From Parascedosporium putredinis (taxonomy: Eukaryota; Ascomycota; Sordariomycetes; Microascales; Microascaceae), in contig CASHTG010000001.1 of NCBI GenBank assembly GCA_949357655.1, positions 62,001 to 126,000 of the forward strand: a stretch of 64,000 bases of DNA, written 5' to 3'. Below the pieces are notes generated by a model that was not told where the DNA came from, searched no databases, and saw only the letters and a program-made list of their open reading frames with translations. Positions 45,371 through 59,800 of the stretch are shown here, piece by piece; the stretch's first letter is position 1, and each line of letters opens with the position of its first letter. Position numbers and translations under genes: made by a program.

Positions 45371-48300
45371 GATGAGTCCCGTGGTAATGTTATGACTCTA
45401 TCCGTAGTGAAAATCAAGGCGACAAAGTTGTTGTATGCAACAGATAGTTTCACCTGGCGGAGGTCGGCTAGCTCTGCGATTGACGAGATTGCTTGGAATC
45501 GGAGTCAACACGCGCGTGGAATAGGCTCGCTGCAGGGCGTCTTGGACGTGGCCTATTCAAGAAGCGAAATGGCACAGTGAGAAGCGTTCTTCGAAGAGAC
45601 GCGCCTCTCCTTCACGGCTGGCAATAAAATACGGGTGGCCGGCTAGTCGCGTCTAAGCCTTGAGGCGACACGCGGTGAGGCTGGCGAGTGAAGCCCGTAG
45701 GCCAAACTAGAAGATATTTTGGGTGAGATTGACAGTTGGTGATCTTGTTTTGAGTTGGGTCCGAGTTTGAGGAACAGGATATCGCTTCAACACGGCCAAC
45801 GCAAGAAATGATGACGGACGAGCAAGCGCTGATCGAGAATCGCGTGTTGTTTTGGAAATATGGGTGTTTACTTGACGACAGCCACGCCTTCCGATTGAGG
45901 GTGGTTCGAGTTAGGACAGTGCTATCAAAAGAGACCAGAGGTCTTGATGATGGAGGACACAAGGTGGTAGGGACGAAACAGAAGAAAATGCTAGCTTAGG
46001 GTAATCTTGGACCGAAACCCCCAATTCGATAGGAGAATTGAAGCAATAGGGCGATTGTTGATAGAGGGTCTTTTTCCCATTCCTCGGTGAAAATCGTGGA
46101 TTGCTGAGAGCTCGATCAGAAAGGAGAAAGGAATGAGATGGTCCAGGCGGAGATTGAGCAAGACGGCCATCCCTTCAAGGGTCTAAAATTGAAGCTTTTG
46201 TTTATTTTGTGCTGTTCATTGCATAACAATGGGCCACTAAAGTTTGATCGAGCGGGTACATCTTTTGTGCAAGGATCACAAGGCCCAAATGTATCTTCAC
46301 CACCAAATTTGCTGGAGAAGGTACCTCCGAATCAGTTCTTCCCTCAATGGGCGCACATTATTGGTCAGATTCTATAGCCAAAATGTGGGTCCTCGCAGCC
46401 TGTAGTGGGAGATCCCGTCGCCATGGCGATGATGATTTTCCGGGGAATCTCCACCACCGAGAAAACTAACCGATTGTGGGGCGTCAGATTTCCAGTCACG
46501 TCTCCCAAAATCGCTTGATTTTGTAAAATCGAGTTGTTTAAGCCAACACTAGTACTTTTAAACCGTTGAAAGCCCTCACTACACTCTCGTCGATTCCTGC
46601 GATCTCAGCGGCTTACCTTTTAGGCGATATGAGATTTATTCAGGTGTCGAACTCTTTCAAAACTTGGGATTTGAACTCCGGAACCCGGAGCGCGTTTATT
46701 GTTAAGCGAAGAACACGACTCAATCACCAAAACACGTGATAATAGTCTAGACCCAAAGCGGTGAACCGTTTCATGTTTGAACCATTTCCTCAACTATTAG
46801 ACGGTGGTGGCTATGGTAGAAGAACGGATCAGCAATGCAATCGTTTTTCCGCCATAGATATTCACAGAATCGCTGCACAACAAAATCTTGAATGTTGATG
46901 CGCTGCCTAAAATTTGTGGGAAAAGGTTTGATCCGTAGTTTGCCTCTGGGGTATTAAGTCTGAAGATACATGTCGCAGGTTATGGTCATGGTGGCATTGG
47001 TGTCGAATAAATTGAGCTACAAGTAATAGCCAGCGGACTCATCGACATTGGTTGGGTCAACCTTTTCAAACCACCCGTTTCGGCGATTTTCCTTGGCTTT
47101 GCCGAGCTCGTTTTGAAGCAATGGCTCCCCGTACTACTAAAGTATGAGGCAAGAAGCTGAGGGAGGCTAGGAAGATACTCGACTGGCATAATACTGTTTT
47201 CCCAACTTGTAACTCAACTTGCTCTACCGAGGCACAACCAGGACATCTGGGAGTTGGCTAGTTCCCTCTGAGGCTTTCCCGTGCTCCATCGGCCGAGAAG
47301 CGGCTCAATAGCTGAAATCGTTCTCTATACACCTTCCCAGGTGCGATGATAGAGGTGGGCAGGGGTGAGCTCTTGCAACCTGTTCTGCAGGCGGTGTAAG
47401 GGTTGCCTGAGTGTGCGCATTCGATTCCAGCGTGCTGCAGAAAGATGGGCATGCCCCTCACCAGAGGAAATGTCGCCACGTCCATTCTGGTTTACGCTAG
47501 TCCTTTGCAGGATGGCATCACTGATGGACAGGATGAGAGGGGTAAAAGGTTGCCCGCGCCACTTCCTCTACCTATCCTCTCTGTGTCCCTTCACTTTATC
47601 TACCCTCACCATAGATTACGAGTAGAGTTATCGGAGCGGGAGGTAGGGTAGGCAAGATAAATATAGGAAGGGGTTCATGAAAAGGTTCTCAGATTGATAT
47701 ATACCGTACATATAAGAGCATCAAAAGAATTAAGACCATGACTAGCTCACTATCTCTTCGATTGAGAGACATGGGCTGGTTACGGTTAGGAGGAAGGATA
47801 GTTTGAATCGTAATTCTAGAGCTGGAATGGCCACAACCTCCTTGACGAAATCCCCAAATCAAGTCGATTGCAAGCAACAGCTTTTCATTGGAATATGCCA
47901 TTAGCACTGTTTCTTTCAAGAGTACATGAGGCCTCAGCTTCTCCTTCTCAGCACCTGGCAGTTGAGGGCGAAATTCTAGTATACTTGTACTGACGATATG
48001 GAACCATGCACTCACCCTTGTGCGCTCTCAACTGATCTCGTGTCCGCCGCCAATTGCGGAAAATTAGCGTGTTGACAAAGCTCCTCAACCCGACCTTGTC
48101 TGGCATATGTTGATGGGTGAAACTAGGGAGCTCCGGGAATAGAATGTGGTCCGGTTGGAGGGAAAGGGCCCTCTCGTTTGTTTCCTTCCATCCATATAAT
48201 AAAGCTGGACGTGCACTCTGCCCTCCACACCTCGGTATAGTCGAGAGAACCAAGGACGATGGTGTGCTTCAACAAAGCCTGGGTGTCTTGCACATGGGTT

Positions 48301-51300
48301 ACCGGACAGACAAAGCAACAAGACAGAATCGGGGCTACTATGTGGACCTCAGCCAGTCGTGCTCGCCTATTCTGGCTCGAAAAGGTATTTGCACATTTCT
48401 TGCCTTCTTCGCTACCTTTCCTTCTATTACTCTATTCGTATGGATCCAGGGCTCAATCGTACTCTATTCTCCATCAATTGGCGAATATACCCCATGTATG
48501 GCAGCCGCTTTCAACGGATTCCATGGAGAATCCAAGAACACCCGGGAGATAGCGCGCGCTAGCCGCCATTCGGACGCTACCTGCCAAGCGGCATTTTCGA
48601 AGACGTAAAATTGGAGAAATAGCAGCAAGTGGTTCCTGGCGAGGGATGAGTCTACATGGGTGGCAGGATCTGGATGGTCGAATGCATGAGGAGCCAATAA
48701 GCTTCACGTAACCATGATTGAACGGCCACACGGGTTCAAGTTGCTAATACCTGGGCGGTAAGGACCGACGCCACCTGGGATACTGCACTTGATGCGATAG
48801 CTCACTGAACATCGAAACATCCGCGCGGGGCTAGTCATGCCCATAGACGGGAACGGGACGTGGGACGGCGATGCGAGGTACCCAGCCTTTCAACAATTCG
48901 CCTGGTGGAAGTGCGATTCGATCCAAATTACCAAGGGAAAGGAGTCAATATAACGCTTCCTTGCCTACCATGATCAAGCTCTTCTCACCAGACACTCGCA
49001 AAATAAGAGGAGGAGGAGGAAAAGAAACGTAGAAATAGAAGACACTAGTAGGCGGATTCGGCACATTGTCGTTGGGATTCGCGGAGAGCGAGAGAGCCAG
49101 TTCGGTCCTGGCTCCAGTTCCATTAGCCGCACTTGACAAGATTAAATGGCCAGGCACAAATGGAGCCTAAAAGCGAAAGCGAACTTCCAGGACCAGGGAA
49201 ATGAGACTGTAGGAAGACAGGCTTGGCCGGTTCAATTCAAATGTTGCCCGGGGACTCTGTTCTTTCTTTTCAATTGCCATCAGTGCTCAGAACCAGAAGC
49301 TATGTACTCGTTTCTATGAGGACAGCGGGAGGGTAATACAACGTACCGAGGTAGCAGATTGGCATTTGAAACCTCCTCGTTCTGCTCGAAGTTGACGGAA
49401 AACAAAGCCAAAGAGCAAGCGGCGCACCAGCGATTGAAGGTCTGGTTCCAGAACCAAAGCCACCCGCCACTTCGTCCCTTCCACTTCTGCGCCCTTCCTC
49501 GAGCACAGTTGAGCAATACGACAGCCTTCTGTGAATGGCTCATTGATCGACCGCTCCTTTGGGCGAGGCGCCTTGCCGCAGCCCAACCCGAGACAAACTT
49601 GGAAGCCAAAGACGCATGGGCATGCTCGATGTGCATCCCCTTAGGTGGATAGGCAGAGCCAAGGCTCATCATCCCGAGGGGCGGGTGTTAAGCCATGGGT
49701 TCCTCGAGCCGTCAACCTGATGCCTCTCACAGCCAGGGCGTGAGTCTGGCCTTGTTCAACGGCAATATTGCTTTTAGGAACCTGCTCTCTTGCACTATCC
49801 TTAACTGGGTATTTGGGTTCCTCGAGAGCTGAATTCATTATTTGAGCCTGGGTGGTTGATGGACAGACGTCAAGCCTCGCGTTTCGCTTTAAGCTATAGG
49901 AGGAAAGACATAGCGCGAGCGTTGTGTTTTAAACGGAACATGAAGCCTCCAAAATCATCTTGATGCCTTCCGACGCGGATCGATACTGGCTGGACACTGG
50001 AATGAAGCACGAGAAAGTTGATGACGGGAAACTTGACCTTCACATTTGTAGTATATCTTGGAGAGAGGTAAATAGGCGCCTATGAACCTAATGTGAGACG
50101 AGCAGTGGTTCAACGTGTTCTGCTCGTGGCTTCTCATCTTAGCCATGCTACAAGCGACGGCGTCAAGCAATTAACGAACACTAGAGCACTCTTCTGGTGA
50201 TTCTGATACCATGTCCTCTAAAATGGAGAGGACGCTATCCTGGCTTATCATCCATCGGCTGTGTAACGCCCTCGGCAAACCATGGTTTACTTCAAGTGAG
50301 GCCTGGCCTTTCGGGCGCACCTACGCTAATGAGGAGGTGGTGGTGGTGTTGGCTCCAGCTGTTCTTCGGATTGTTTATTTTGACTCTTCCATTCGAAGCA
50401 AAATTTCCTCTTCAAACAACACAAGATTAGGTTGAAATGTTACGGCTCGTCACGACAATGAAAGGACGCGCAAGGGGTTTCGCGAATCCTGCTCATGTGG
50501 CAACCATTGGCCAAGATCACTTCGTTTTGAAGAAACACAAACCTGCGGGCGGTTTAGGGCCGACCATTGTGAGGCACGACGAATTACTGCACCGGGCGCA
50601 CATCAACCGAATACCCTCTCCAATTAAGCTCGAAACGAACCAATGGGCAGCCTTGCGCGTGTGCGCGAAGAGATGCCGATCAGGGGTGGTGAAGATAGAG
50701 GGGAGGTGGCTGGCCATTGTTGTGACCACTCCATCCACATCTTGGCGGGTTAAGGGCCAGAGCCAGCACGCCGGATGGAGATAGGTTTTATCAGCATGAG
50801 ATGATCGGAGGCCAATTCTGCGTGGCCACATCCAATCCCGAATCGACCTGGCCTGGTGCGAAATACGGTGAAGGTGCGACGCGGCACCTGCCATGAATGG
50901 GTCTGGTGGGTGGGAATGTTTTGCCGCGGAGCGGTGTCGAAAGCACGAAAACACGAAAGGTAGAAGAAAAACAAAAGGCTGGGGAACAACAAACAAAACA
51001 CGGAACATTGATTCGAGAAATGGCGTTGCCTTCGAAGGAGTGAAACCATATTGGTCTAGTCACATTCCCTCCCTTTGAAGCAGCACTTGTGGGCGGTTAC
51101 GTGGGCAGGAGCTTAGCAAGGAAAAAGGTAGCAGATAAAGAACAACGGAGAGACAGCAGCAGTATATGCGCCCAAGACTGAGGGTCCCCTTTCATCGGGT
51201 TGAAAGGTGGAGAGAGATGTAATGAGTCGCATTCGCTGGAGTGGCCTCGGTCGGACTGGACTCGGAATTGTCGACCGAGGGGAGGTGTGGGCAGGCTCAC

Positions 51301-54300
51301 CCGTCCGTGACATATTAGGGGATTGATTTGTCCGCAGGTTTGCGCTGGCCCTGGTGCAGAATTGGAGGTCTGGCCAAGGCCAAAATCCTTTAGCCCCCAG
51401 GTTCGTCGAGAGGTTGTCGACGAGGTTCACCCCAGCCAGCTGACGTGACCGATGACTGGAGGTAATTCATCAAAGTCTGCACAATCTGTCGAGTAATCCT
51501 CCTCAGAGGACCTGAGTTGTTACGAGTGTTGCGCCGAAGCAGGATTGCCGAGTAAGTGAATGGGTGGGATGGGGGACGTCATGGATGTACCAGCCCTAAT
51601 TGGCAGAACGAAAATGAGTCGCAGCCGTTCAGGTTTCGGATGAGACTGGGAAGATCTCTGTTAGGCTCTCACCGTTCAAGTGTTTGAGCGTGGGCGCATG
51701 GATATTGATGCGGTCACGGACGGCTCACCCTTCCGCTCTAACCTTCAAGGCATGAGTAAATAGTGGTTGGTGTTTGTGCCTCCGCACGTCCACCTTGCAC
51801 TACATACGAGCACCCATCGATGACAGCAATGAGTCGACCCTTGACTCTTGGCTCGAGGCGAATCCAAGCGAAAGAATTCTAGTGCTCAGCCACGGAGAGG
51901 AAACCAAGAAACGCGGAAAGGTGCCCCCACTACAGAGGAGCATGACTTCCTTCCACGGTGGCGTACCTCTTTATCCACCATAACCAGAGTCCCTTGCATC
52001 GCTTTTTTCCGTTTTCGCGAACCGGGGAAGCGCTAGTTTGGGATTAGTCCATCGCATGCGCCGACATCATTGACATAAAAGTACATTGGTCGCAAAGCCC
52101 ATTGTCGCAAAGTGTACCATGGCCGAGGCCCGCCATCTAAGCTCTGAAAGGTGTTTTGTCACCTTTGCAGCGCAGCGTATCGATTGTTGCTTCTATGGTT
52201 GGTCTTTTGGCTTATCCACAGTCGTTGGAATATGAGCGCCAGCTCGGCTGAACGATTGAATGTGAATGATGGTTAAAAAGGAAAAAAACCCCTAGTCGGT
52301 TTTGCCCCCTCCGTCTGCTCTTTGGTGGCCCTCTCAATGCAACAAGAGGGGCAACATGAGTCCATCCAAGTTTTCTTGTACCTTTACGGGTCTCCCGGAA
52401 GCTCCTCGATTGCTCTCAATGTTCCGGAAGAGACTTCAACAAGTCCACCCAGCTCTAAGGCGGGTCCATGCCCACGACGTGCGCCTTGACGTTTCGAAGT
52501 TTTTTCCTTTTCCCTCGAGTGAAGGACAAGGGCGCGAGTTTTGGGGCCAATTGATCCAGTGATTGCGCATTTTACCGTGTCAGATAGCGGCCGAAAGATG
52601 GGGATGCATACACCCATTGATCCATGGAGTGTACTGCGCCAATCGTCAGGGCCATTACCACGAGACTTCAAGAAGCATCGCAACTTGTAGATCTGTCAGT
52701 TCTCTGGTCTATTTTTCTTCTTTTTGGTGGTATCCGATACCGATTCCTGTCCTCTCATTTTGTTCTTTCCTTTACTGTAAGGGGATCTAGGGAGTGGATT
52801 TCATTTTCGTCTTCATTTTGCTCTCAACCTTAAGCGAGCTCCCACGACTTCATTGCATATAATATCTTTAAATACCACCCAAGTTGCTGACTTGCTTGGA
52901 GCGTTCTCTCCCTCAACTGACTTGCCTGGTGACCTTTTGAGCGGTGTCCAGCTGGCGTGGCCAGCTTTCAGAAAACGGGTTCGTTTTAAGCTTTTGCATT
53001 TGTGCGTTCGAGAATGGCCCTGAACCGAACGGAACCGTTTCATAACCTGTCCGTAACATTGAGCGCCTTTCGCCTCAAATCTGAACTGGCACCTCGCGAA
53101 AGAATGGCCAGCTGTGGCCGGACAAAGAAGATTATATATATATAATCAAAGGAATAGTGATAAGTTGCGCCTGGAATCACCACCTCTTGTTGGCATCAAC
53201 CTGCCTTGGCCCGTCAAAGGCGGAGAAGGGGTAGTCACCGAACCTTGATCCGCGCAGCGCGAAGCGCCAAAGAAGAGAGGCGATTGGCAAAACGGTGCAA
53301 TTAATGACCTGATCAGTTGTATGTGTGTGAGGGAGGAGCCCCCGCCCGCACTGTGACCACCGACCGAGCTGCTCGATGATCAGCCCTTCCCTCCAATAGA
53401 TTCGCTGAAATTCCAGTGCTCCAACTGCCGCCAGCTTCTGGCGGGCGGCTGGCGTCGTGTTGCTTTAGGGAAGCTTAGTGGGTGAGAATGTTTGCAAGCG
53501 CTAGAAGACCACTAAAACAGATCGAAACTTGGTCCACCTTGGCCGGCGCTCACTGTTAGCCGTACCGGCCACTCAGCACTGTCTGTGATATTGAAACGTT
53601 CAATCTTCCAAATCTGTGCTCTTCCAAGTAACTTTTCACCTTGAAGCTATACGTTAGGGACCAGGTCAGTACTTTGGAGGATGGTTCCAAGTGCCAGACG
53701 GTTGCTAAGCCCGTTCAAACCTGTGGTGCACCTTCTACCTCCTCCAACATCCGTCACCTCTGGCAGAAGAGACTCCTCAATTTTCCTGGTTCGCACTACA
53801 CACAGGTTGCGAAGCATTTCAATCTTGAATCCATCTATCCTTCCACGCCAACTCTGAACCGTCCTGGTAAGTTTGATTGTTTCTGTCATCCTATGCGATC
53901 AGGATCTCGAGTCAATTTTCAACCCTCTCCTTCTATATCCTCCCCTATTGCCCGTTCAGTCTGCTCGTTCGTTCTCCCGCCTGGCCTTGGCCTGGCTGAG
54001 CGCTTCTGCGACCAAGGTCAACTGACGAGGTTTTGCCCTCTCCTCTTTTCAATCCTCAACACTTCCCCTACTCTTTTCCCCATTGAATCCCTTCTTGTTA
54101 CTCTCGCCATCGTCTGCGCACTACAAGGTTTTATCGAATCCTAACAACTCACCCCAGAAGACCTTTTTCCTGCTCAATAGATTTGCCCCTTCTAGCCCAG
54201 GCGTTCCTTGGCTTCCGACCGTGCTCGGGCAGGACGACTCAACCTCAAAGCGTTTCGGCGCTTGTCCGCCCTTCGCCTAGACGGCGGCGTCTTCTCGATA

Positions 54301-54546
54301 AGCGGTAGCGACTTGTTTGGCTTCGCGATAACACTCCGTAGTTGTCGGCCGTGGTTGGTTTTCGCCCTTGGTGACGTTAAAAATTGACCGCAAGAGCCCG
54401 ACACCGCCAAAGTCCCGGATCGACCAATTCGCTCTCAACCCATCCTCCTCTCGATCGACTTCAATCACCCCTATACTTCTCCAAGGCTCAACTTATCCTT
54501 CCCCTTTCTCGATTCATATACATTCTCTCATATTGCATACAAAAAC
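45371..54546. other. Nine-kilobase stretch without recognisable genes
   Basis: No open frame here (the longest are about 163 codons, 48117-48608 plus and 50517-51008 minus) shows a domain, repeat or family resemblance, even when frame shifts are allowed. The last 900 bp (53640-54546) are pyrimidine-rich and probably form the long leader of the transcription-factor gene. A short AT dinucleotide run sits near 53130-53145. The region may contain non-coding transcripts or fast-evolving genes that I cannot see. Confidence 0.5.
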
Positions 54547-56832
54547 ATGGCCTCGGTATCTCCGACCAGCGCCTCGACTAGCATGCCTATCAACGGCAGT
54601 GCGTCGCCAAGGCAAAGCGCTACTCCGAAGAATGTCGCATTTGAGCTGCTCTTCACAGATTCACCCCAATACCGCGCGCGCCTCCCCATGCGTGTTCAAA
54701 TATATCCCCATGATACTACAGATTCCATTGTCACAACGGTGAAGAATTTTTATGGCTTATACTCAAGCCCTACAAGCTCCAAGGGGGTCAGCTTCGAAGA
54801 TGAGCAAGGCAACACCCTCATCGCCAGACATGAGAACTTCCGGAACAACATGATTGTCTATGTCAGAGTCATTGAAGAACCAGCCCAGCCCTCTGCACCG
54901 CCTTCGGCTTCTTTTGGGACTGCTCCTTACCAACCTGCCCCGAGCGGTCCTCAAGCTTACTACAACAACGTCGAAGGAGCCCCTCACCAATCCCCCTCAG
55001 CGGATAGATGAAGATATTTCCAGGCCCCCATCAAGGACATCGCGAAGGCGTAGCCTTTCTCCAGGAAATGCTAGCGGTCGCCGCAGTGCTTCAGCGAGTG
55101 CGAACCCTATCGCTGGGAAGCCCGCCCGCCCTCGCCCCTCGAAATCACGCAACGCCGGTAGCCAAAATGGTGCCGATGGCTATGACAGCCCTACCGGCTA
55201 TAGTAGCGGCGACGGTGCCCCCGGATCCTCCTCTGGCAAAGCCAAGGATCAAATTGGAAACACCGAAATCAGCGTCGAGAACATTGTTGAAGGAGGCCGC
55301 CGCAAACGGGCCAAGTTTGAGAGCTCGGTGAGCTTTTTCAACTCTTTTTCGCCTTCCCTTTCCCTTTCTCCCTATCCCGCTTCTCTCTGACCATCACGCT
55401 TTTCTTTCCCATTATCTTTCACTCTTTTGGTCTTACCAGAGGTTCTTTGTGTTCGAGCAGCGTGCCCTTTTATCTCTTTCTAGCCGGAAATTTTGGCGCT
55501 TTCCCTCCCCCACTTCTTTCTTGATTCATCTTTACCTTACACATTTTTGCCTTGAAATTGTCTCCTTGACCTTGGGCGGTCATGATCGAATCCAAATGAG
55601 AACTTGCCTTTCTAATATGTTTTGGGTTTCCCCTCTATAGGAACTTCCGCTCTTTGCACCCCGCAAATGCCAGCGGCAACCTCTAACCCATCCGTATCGC
55701 CGGCGCGGCGATTTGATCAACACCGCTCTTCTCTTTCATATGCCCCGGGCGCCTCGAACCCTTTCTCTAACCCACGAGCTCTACAATCTCCCCAAAGTTA
55801 TCCTAGCGGCTATGGCCAAGCCCTATATACCACTCCCGATGGGCACCGTTCTCGCTGTAGCATAGGATATGGACCCAATGGTGCGGGACTCATTAATGGC
55901 ATCGGGGGTATTCTCCCTACGCCGGACCCAACGGTTGGGAGCTGTGTGTCCGAGGAAGATAAGGACGTGGCGATACAGCTCATGCGCCTGGGTGAAATGT
56001 CCAACATTTCTCATGGCAGAACCTCGGCATCGACGCTTGATGACACTTTCAGCGGCCGTGCCGATGCTGCCTCGTCGACCGGAGCTACTAGTGACGGCGA
56101 AAGCGATAGTGAGGATGACTTGCCGCCGTCTCGCAGGCAAAAGCTGAATTCCGGTGTCAGTCGTCCCACTTTTAATCTTGCCGAGACCAGCTTTGCCTCA
56201 AGTGAGAGTCTACCCCAGCCTCCTGCCAGCGAGGCTCAGTATGCAGACGCCCCCGCTTCGGGTAGTATGGCTGCTCCTCAAAGGACGATGAACAATCCGC
56301 TTGGTGCTGCTGGCAAGCCGAAGATTCCCAAAGCTCCCAAGGTTGCAAAGACTGGTAATGCTCGACCCCCAGCTCCCCAAAGCCAAAAGGCGCTGCCATC
56401 CACTGTTCCCATGTCTCCAGCGTCGCTTCCCCTCTCGGAAGCCGTCCATCTCGACGGGCTCCAACCTTCTCCAGCCCTCCATCGAAGACGAGCAACCCGA
56501 TCTGTCGACAAAGCCCAGATGCCAGCGCTGTCGCAAGAGCAAGAAGGGTTGTGATCGCCAACGTCCATGTGGCCGGTGCCGTGATGCCGGTCTTTCGGCG
56601 GACCAATGCATCAGTGAGGACGAAGGTAACGGTCGCAAGGGCCGCTATGGCCGCCACATGGGCGTGCCCATCAAGAAGGATGAGATGCCTGCTCCAGCGC
56701 AGCCGAGTCTTCTCCCGCCGCACCCATCATGCCCACTACCGCCCCGCTCGCGGTCGTTGCGCCCCTCGCGCCCCCGCTGCCACGACTTCGACTGCCTCAA
56801 TGTTAGATAAGTCCAAGAAGCGCAAGCGGTAG
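54547..56832 (+). CDS. Transcription factor with N-terminal beta-grasp-like domain and C-terminal Zn2Cys6
   Basis: The start at 54547 has a good context (aaaacATGGCC). Residues 28-112 form a conserved domain (VAFELLFTDSPQYRARLPMR, VQIYPHDTTDSIVTTVKNF, NTLIARHENFRNNMIVYVRV) whose length and pattern resemble a ubiquitin/PB1-like fold (inference). A basic Ser/Arg region follows, then the intron 55328-55641. The long disordered middle contains SVSPARRFDQHRSSLSY and EEDKDVAIQLMRLGEMSN. The Zn2Cys6 cluster is at the far C-terminus (56510-56600: CQRCRKSKKGCDRQRPC, GRCRDAG), followed by NGRKGRYGRHMGVP and a basic end (LDKSKKRKR). C6 clusters usually sit N-terminally. Five frame changes lie near 55010, 55660-55663, 56429-56432, 56703 and 56770. 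Similar proteins exist across Pezizomycotina; I will not give a symbol. Confidence 0.85.
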
Positions 56833-59800
56833 GCGTAGCCTGAGCCTCATCCACCTGCGTCTCATGTCCGCGCGTTGGCTGAAGCTTCGATTTTTCTCAT
56901 CATCAACTCGCCAACCAGCCTGTGTTGGCGCCCCAGCACCGTGATTCGCCGTCGTCTCTTTGGCCTAATCTGTCTTTCACCCCCTTGCCTTGCCCGCCTA
57001 TTGATGCCTTCCCTATGCGAAACACGATGGTATGGGTCTGTTAACAATTTTTCGTCTTTCTGCTTCCTTCCGTTTTCGTCTTATTAATGTTACGTTCTGT
57101 TCACCTTGGGGGTTCTGGCCAGTGCGGTTCGACCCGGAGTTCGGCTTTTCCGTTGTCATTGTTTTGTGTATTGTTTGTGCTCCCTTTAACTCGCACCACT
57201 ATCCATTTTTATCGGGCACCAACCTTCAACCACGGATGCGGCCGACTGCTAACGCTGGAAGGAGTATAATCGCGATGTCCTAGACCTCGCCTGCTTCAAC
57301 TCTACGGCCTCTTGCTGTTCGATTTTTTGTTCTTTTTATTTCCTCCCTCTCTTTTTCTTATCTTTGGTGGCGTACGTTGGGATTCTGGAGAGCGGTGTCC
57401 ACGGAGAATTGTGCCCCCCTCTACTCTGAAAAATATTTGGGGCGATCACTGCGATGGGCTGATGCGAGAGCGTTACAAGTAAGCTTGCGCGTAGGAAAAC
57501 AAGGGGGAAGGGCAAGAGGTTCCATGTGCAGTAGCTCAGGCAAGGGGGGCATGGGGACATAAGAGCCTACGAGGATCATGGATCGAAAGATTGAACTGAG
57601 TATCAGCCTCAGAAGCTCAGGTTTTCGGTACCATTTCTTGTTTTCTAAGGTCTCCTCCAGCCCGTCCTGGTTCTTTTTCTCTTTTCCTTTTTTTCCTGGT
57701 TTTTTTCCTTTGTTGTCTTTCCCTGTTTTCCTTTTCTTGTCTTTCTGCTTCGTATGTGCGCCTGAAAGTGCTCTCTAGCTTTGGTTTTCATTTTAATGTT
57801 CTATTTGCCCTCGCTGTTTCACAGAATCTTGAAATAACAACCACAAAGGTTTATGTTTCTCTATCCTCGTGTTGCTGTGTATGTGATGCGCGCTCAACCA
57901 TACCTATCTACGGTCGTTATGGGTTGGCCATACCCTCCCTTCCCACTAGTTCTACCGTTATCGACGCCGTTGATACCCTAATCTTTTGGAAGATCGACTG
58001 TGAGCCTCGACGGGAGAACAACTATAGTAGTGGGCAGCGAAGCAACCCAGCCGGCACGCAGAGGAGACCCGCATGGGGAAGAGAAGATTGGAATGGATTT
58101 ATGTGAGCGTGCTTGATGGACGTCTGAAGAAACATATGAAGGAACCAAATCTTAGAGTACAATTTTGACCCGAAGAATATCTAGGTGGCTGTTTTTTGCC
58201 TTATCTTCGCCATCTCCCCCGCCCCCTCTCCTGTGCACGAAACTCGGAATCTATATTGTCTTCCAACAACCCGGCTTCTTTCCGAGTTTGTTTCTTCCGA
58301 AATGCGCACACATGTCCCGCTGTGTGGCGTCGATGCGCCTTCGAGGCAGAGTGACGAGAGTCCGCGCAAATTTGTCACATAGAGCGTGGTTCATATACAC
58401 GCTTTTTTCATCTCGCAAGAATTCTGCGTCAAGGACCAGAGAGGTACCAGGCATTCAGCGCATCCACAAGTAGGATAAAAGCAGTCGATTGACGATAATG
58501 AAGGACGTCGCCGCCCTTTTCGCAAAGCCTGTTATCCGGAACTTTTGTTCTTTTACGTGACTGTGAAGACATATACAATTTAGAGGGCTTCGTGGAGGTA
58601 AAAACAGGGTGTTCAATTTTCTATTATTTATTTATTTTCTTCTTTATTTTGTTTTGAGTGTTTGCATAAATTGACTGGGAAAAGAAAACAAACACACGGA
58701 CCAATAATTGGCACATCCTCCCACCAAATGCCACCCACCCCCACCAAACCGGGCCCTTGAGGTAGATCTGATGACGCAGTTATCTTTGACCCAAGGAATA
58801 TTGGTTTTTCCGAGACGCGGTGCGGAACATTCCTTCAGCGGGGTCGGGGTGATGAATCCCGCTGTGTGGGACCCCACTCCCCCTTTGGCTTTTTAGACAC
58901 TATGTCCAAATTGGGAAATATTAAACAAAGAATGCATTTCTCTTTCCCTGCCTGCCTTGCACCCCGCGTAGGAAGTGGGGCATGTATGTCACGTGCATAT
59001 TGTGGAATGAGTCGAGTCATGATGGAATACAGTAACCAGTGATTCGCGATATTTCGATGTTCATTCATAAAGAGGGGAATCGTCTTTTCCTTCTATTCAG
59101 AAATAAAAAGAGAGAGGAATAAAATGGCCATTCTCGTATATTTCTTCCTGGATACGAGGGTGAGGCAGGCACTGGGGCAAAAGAAGTGCTCATGCAAGGA
59201 GTGAGATACCCTCAACGGACTGTTGATGATCTGGCATACCTCGCATGGTAATTCAAGGCGGTATCCATTACCGAAAGGGTGAAAGGGGTTCGGAGGAAAG
59301 CCGTAAGTGTATTTCCAGGGCTTATTCCTGAAGAAGGGGTGAGGGATAGGGGGTTTGGACTTGTGGGACTCGGGGAAGTGTGGCCGACTCCAACCGGACA
59401 GGCTACGGAGAGCGGAGACAATGGATCGAGGCTACTCCCTCGAAGGCCGGGTGGCGCTCCGCCATTACTTTTCTTCCGTCATTCGGCTTGAGCATTCCCT
59501 TCTCGCCTTTGTCACACCATGGCTTTGACCCCCGGCTGCTGGGCCATCCAAAAGGGTTATTACACTCTAAACCATTTCGTCGTCATCCGGACATCAATAA
59601 AATTTTGTCGAATTTCTTGTTTCCGACGCAGCCCTTCTCTCTGTTTGCTGCGAGGCCACACAGCATTGCATTCCACTTTTCGCAAGACGAGTGATGGCGC
59701 ATCCGGTTGCGGCCCGCTCGTACAAAGTCAGGGTACTAGTGCAGTGAATGAGAGTCGACTAGCCGACCTTCATCAAAGGGTCTTGGTCGTGCCATTCAAC

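Noticed and set aside
46655..46745. tRNA-like segment on the minus strand (AGTTCAAATCCC preceded by a CTCCGG/CCGGAG hairpin)
   Set aside because: It has a B-box-like word and a variable-arm-like hairpin, but I cannot form a T stem or an anticodon stem around any loop. At best it is a decayed tRNA or tRNA-derived repeat.
48117..48608. 163-codon open frame on the plus strand
   Set aside because: It overlaps other open frames on both strands and shows no domain, signal or codon pattern that sets it apart.
53641..54144. 167-codon open frame upstream of the Zn2Cys6 gene
   Set aside because: It is pyrimidine-rich and most likely the 5' leader; upstream open frames are possible but the protein looks random.
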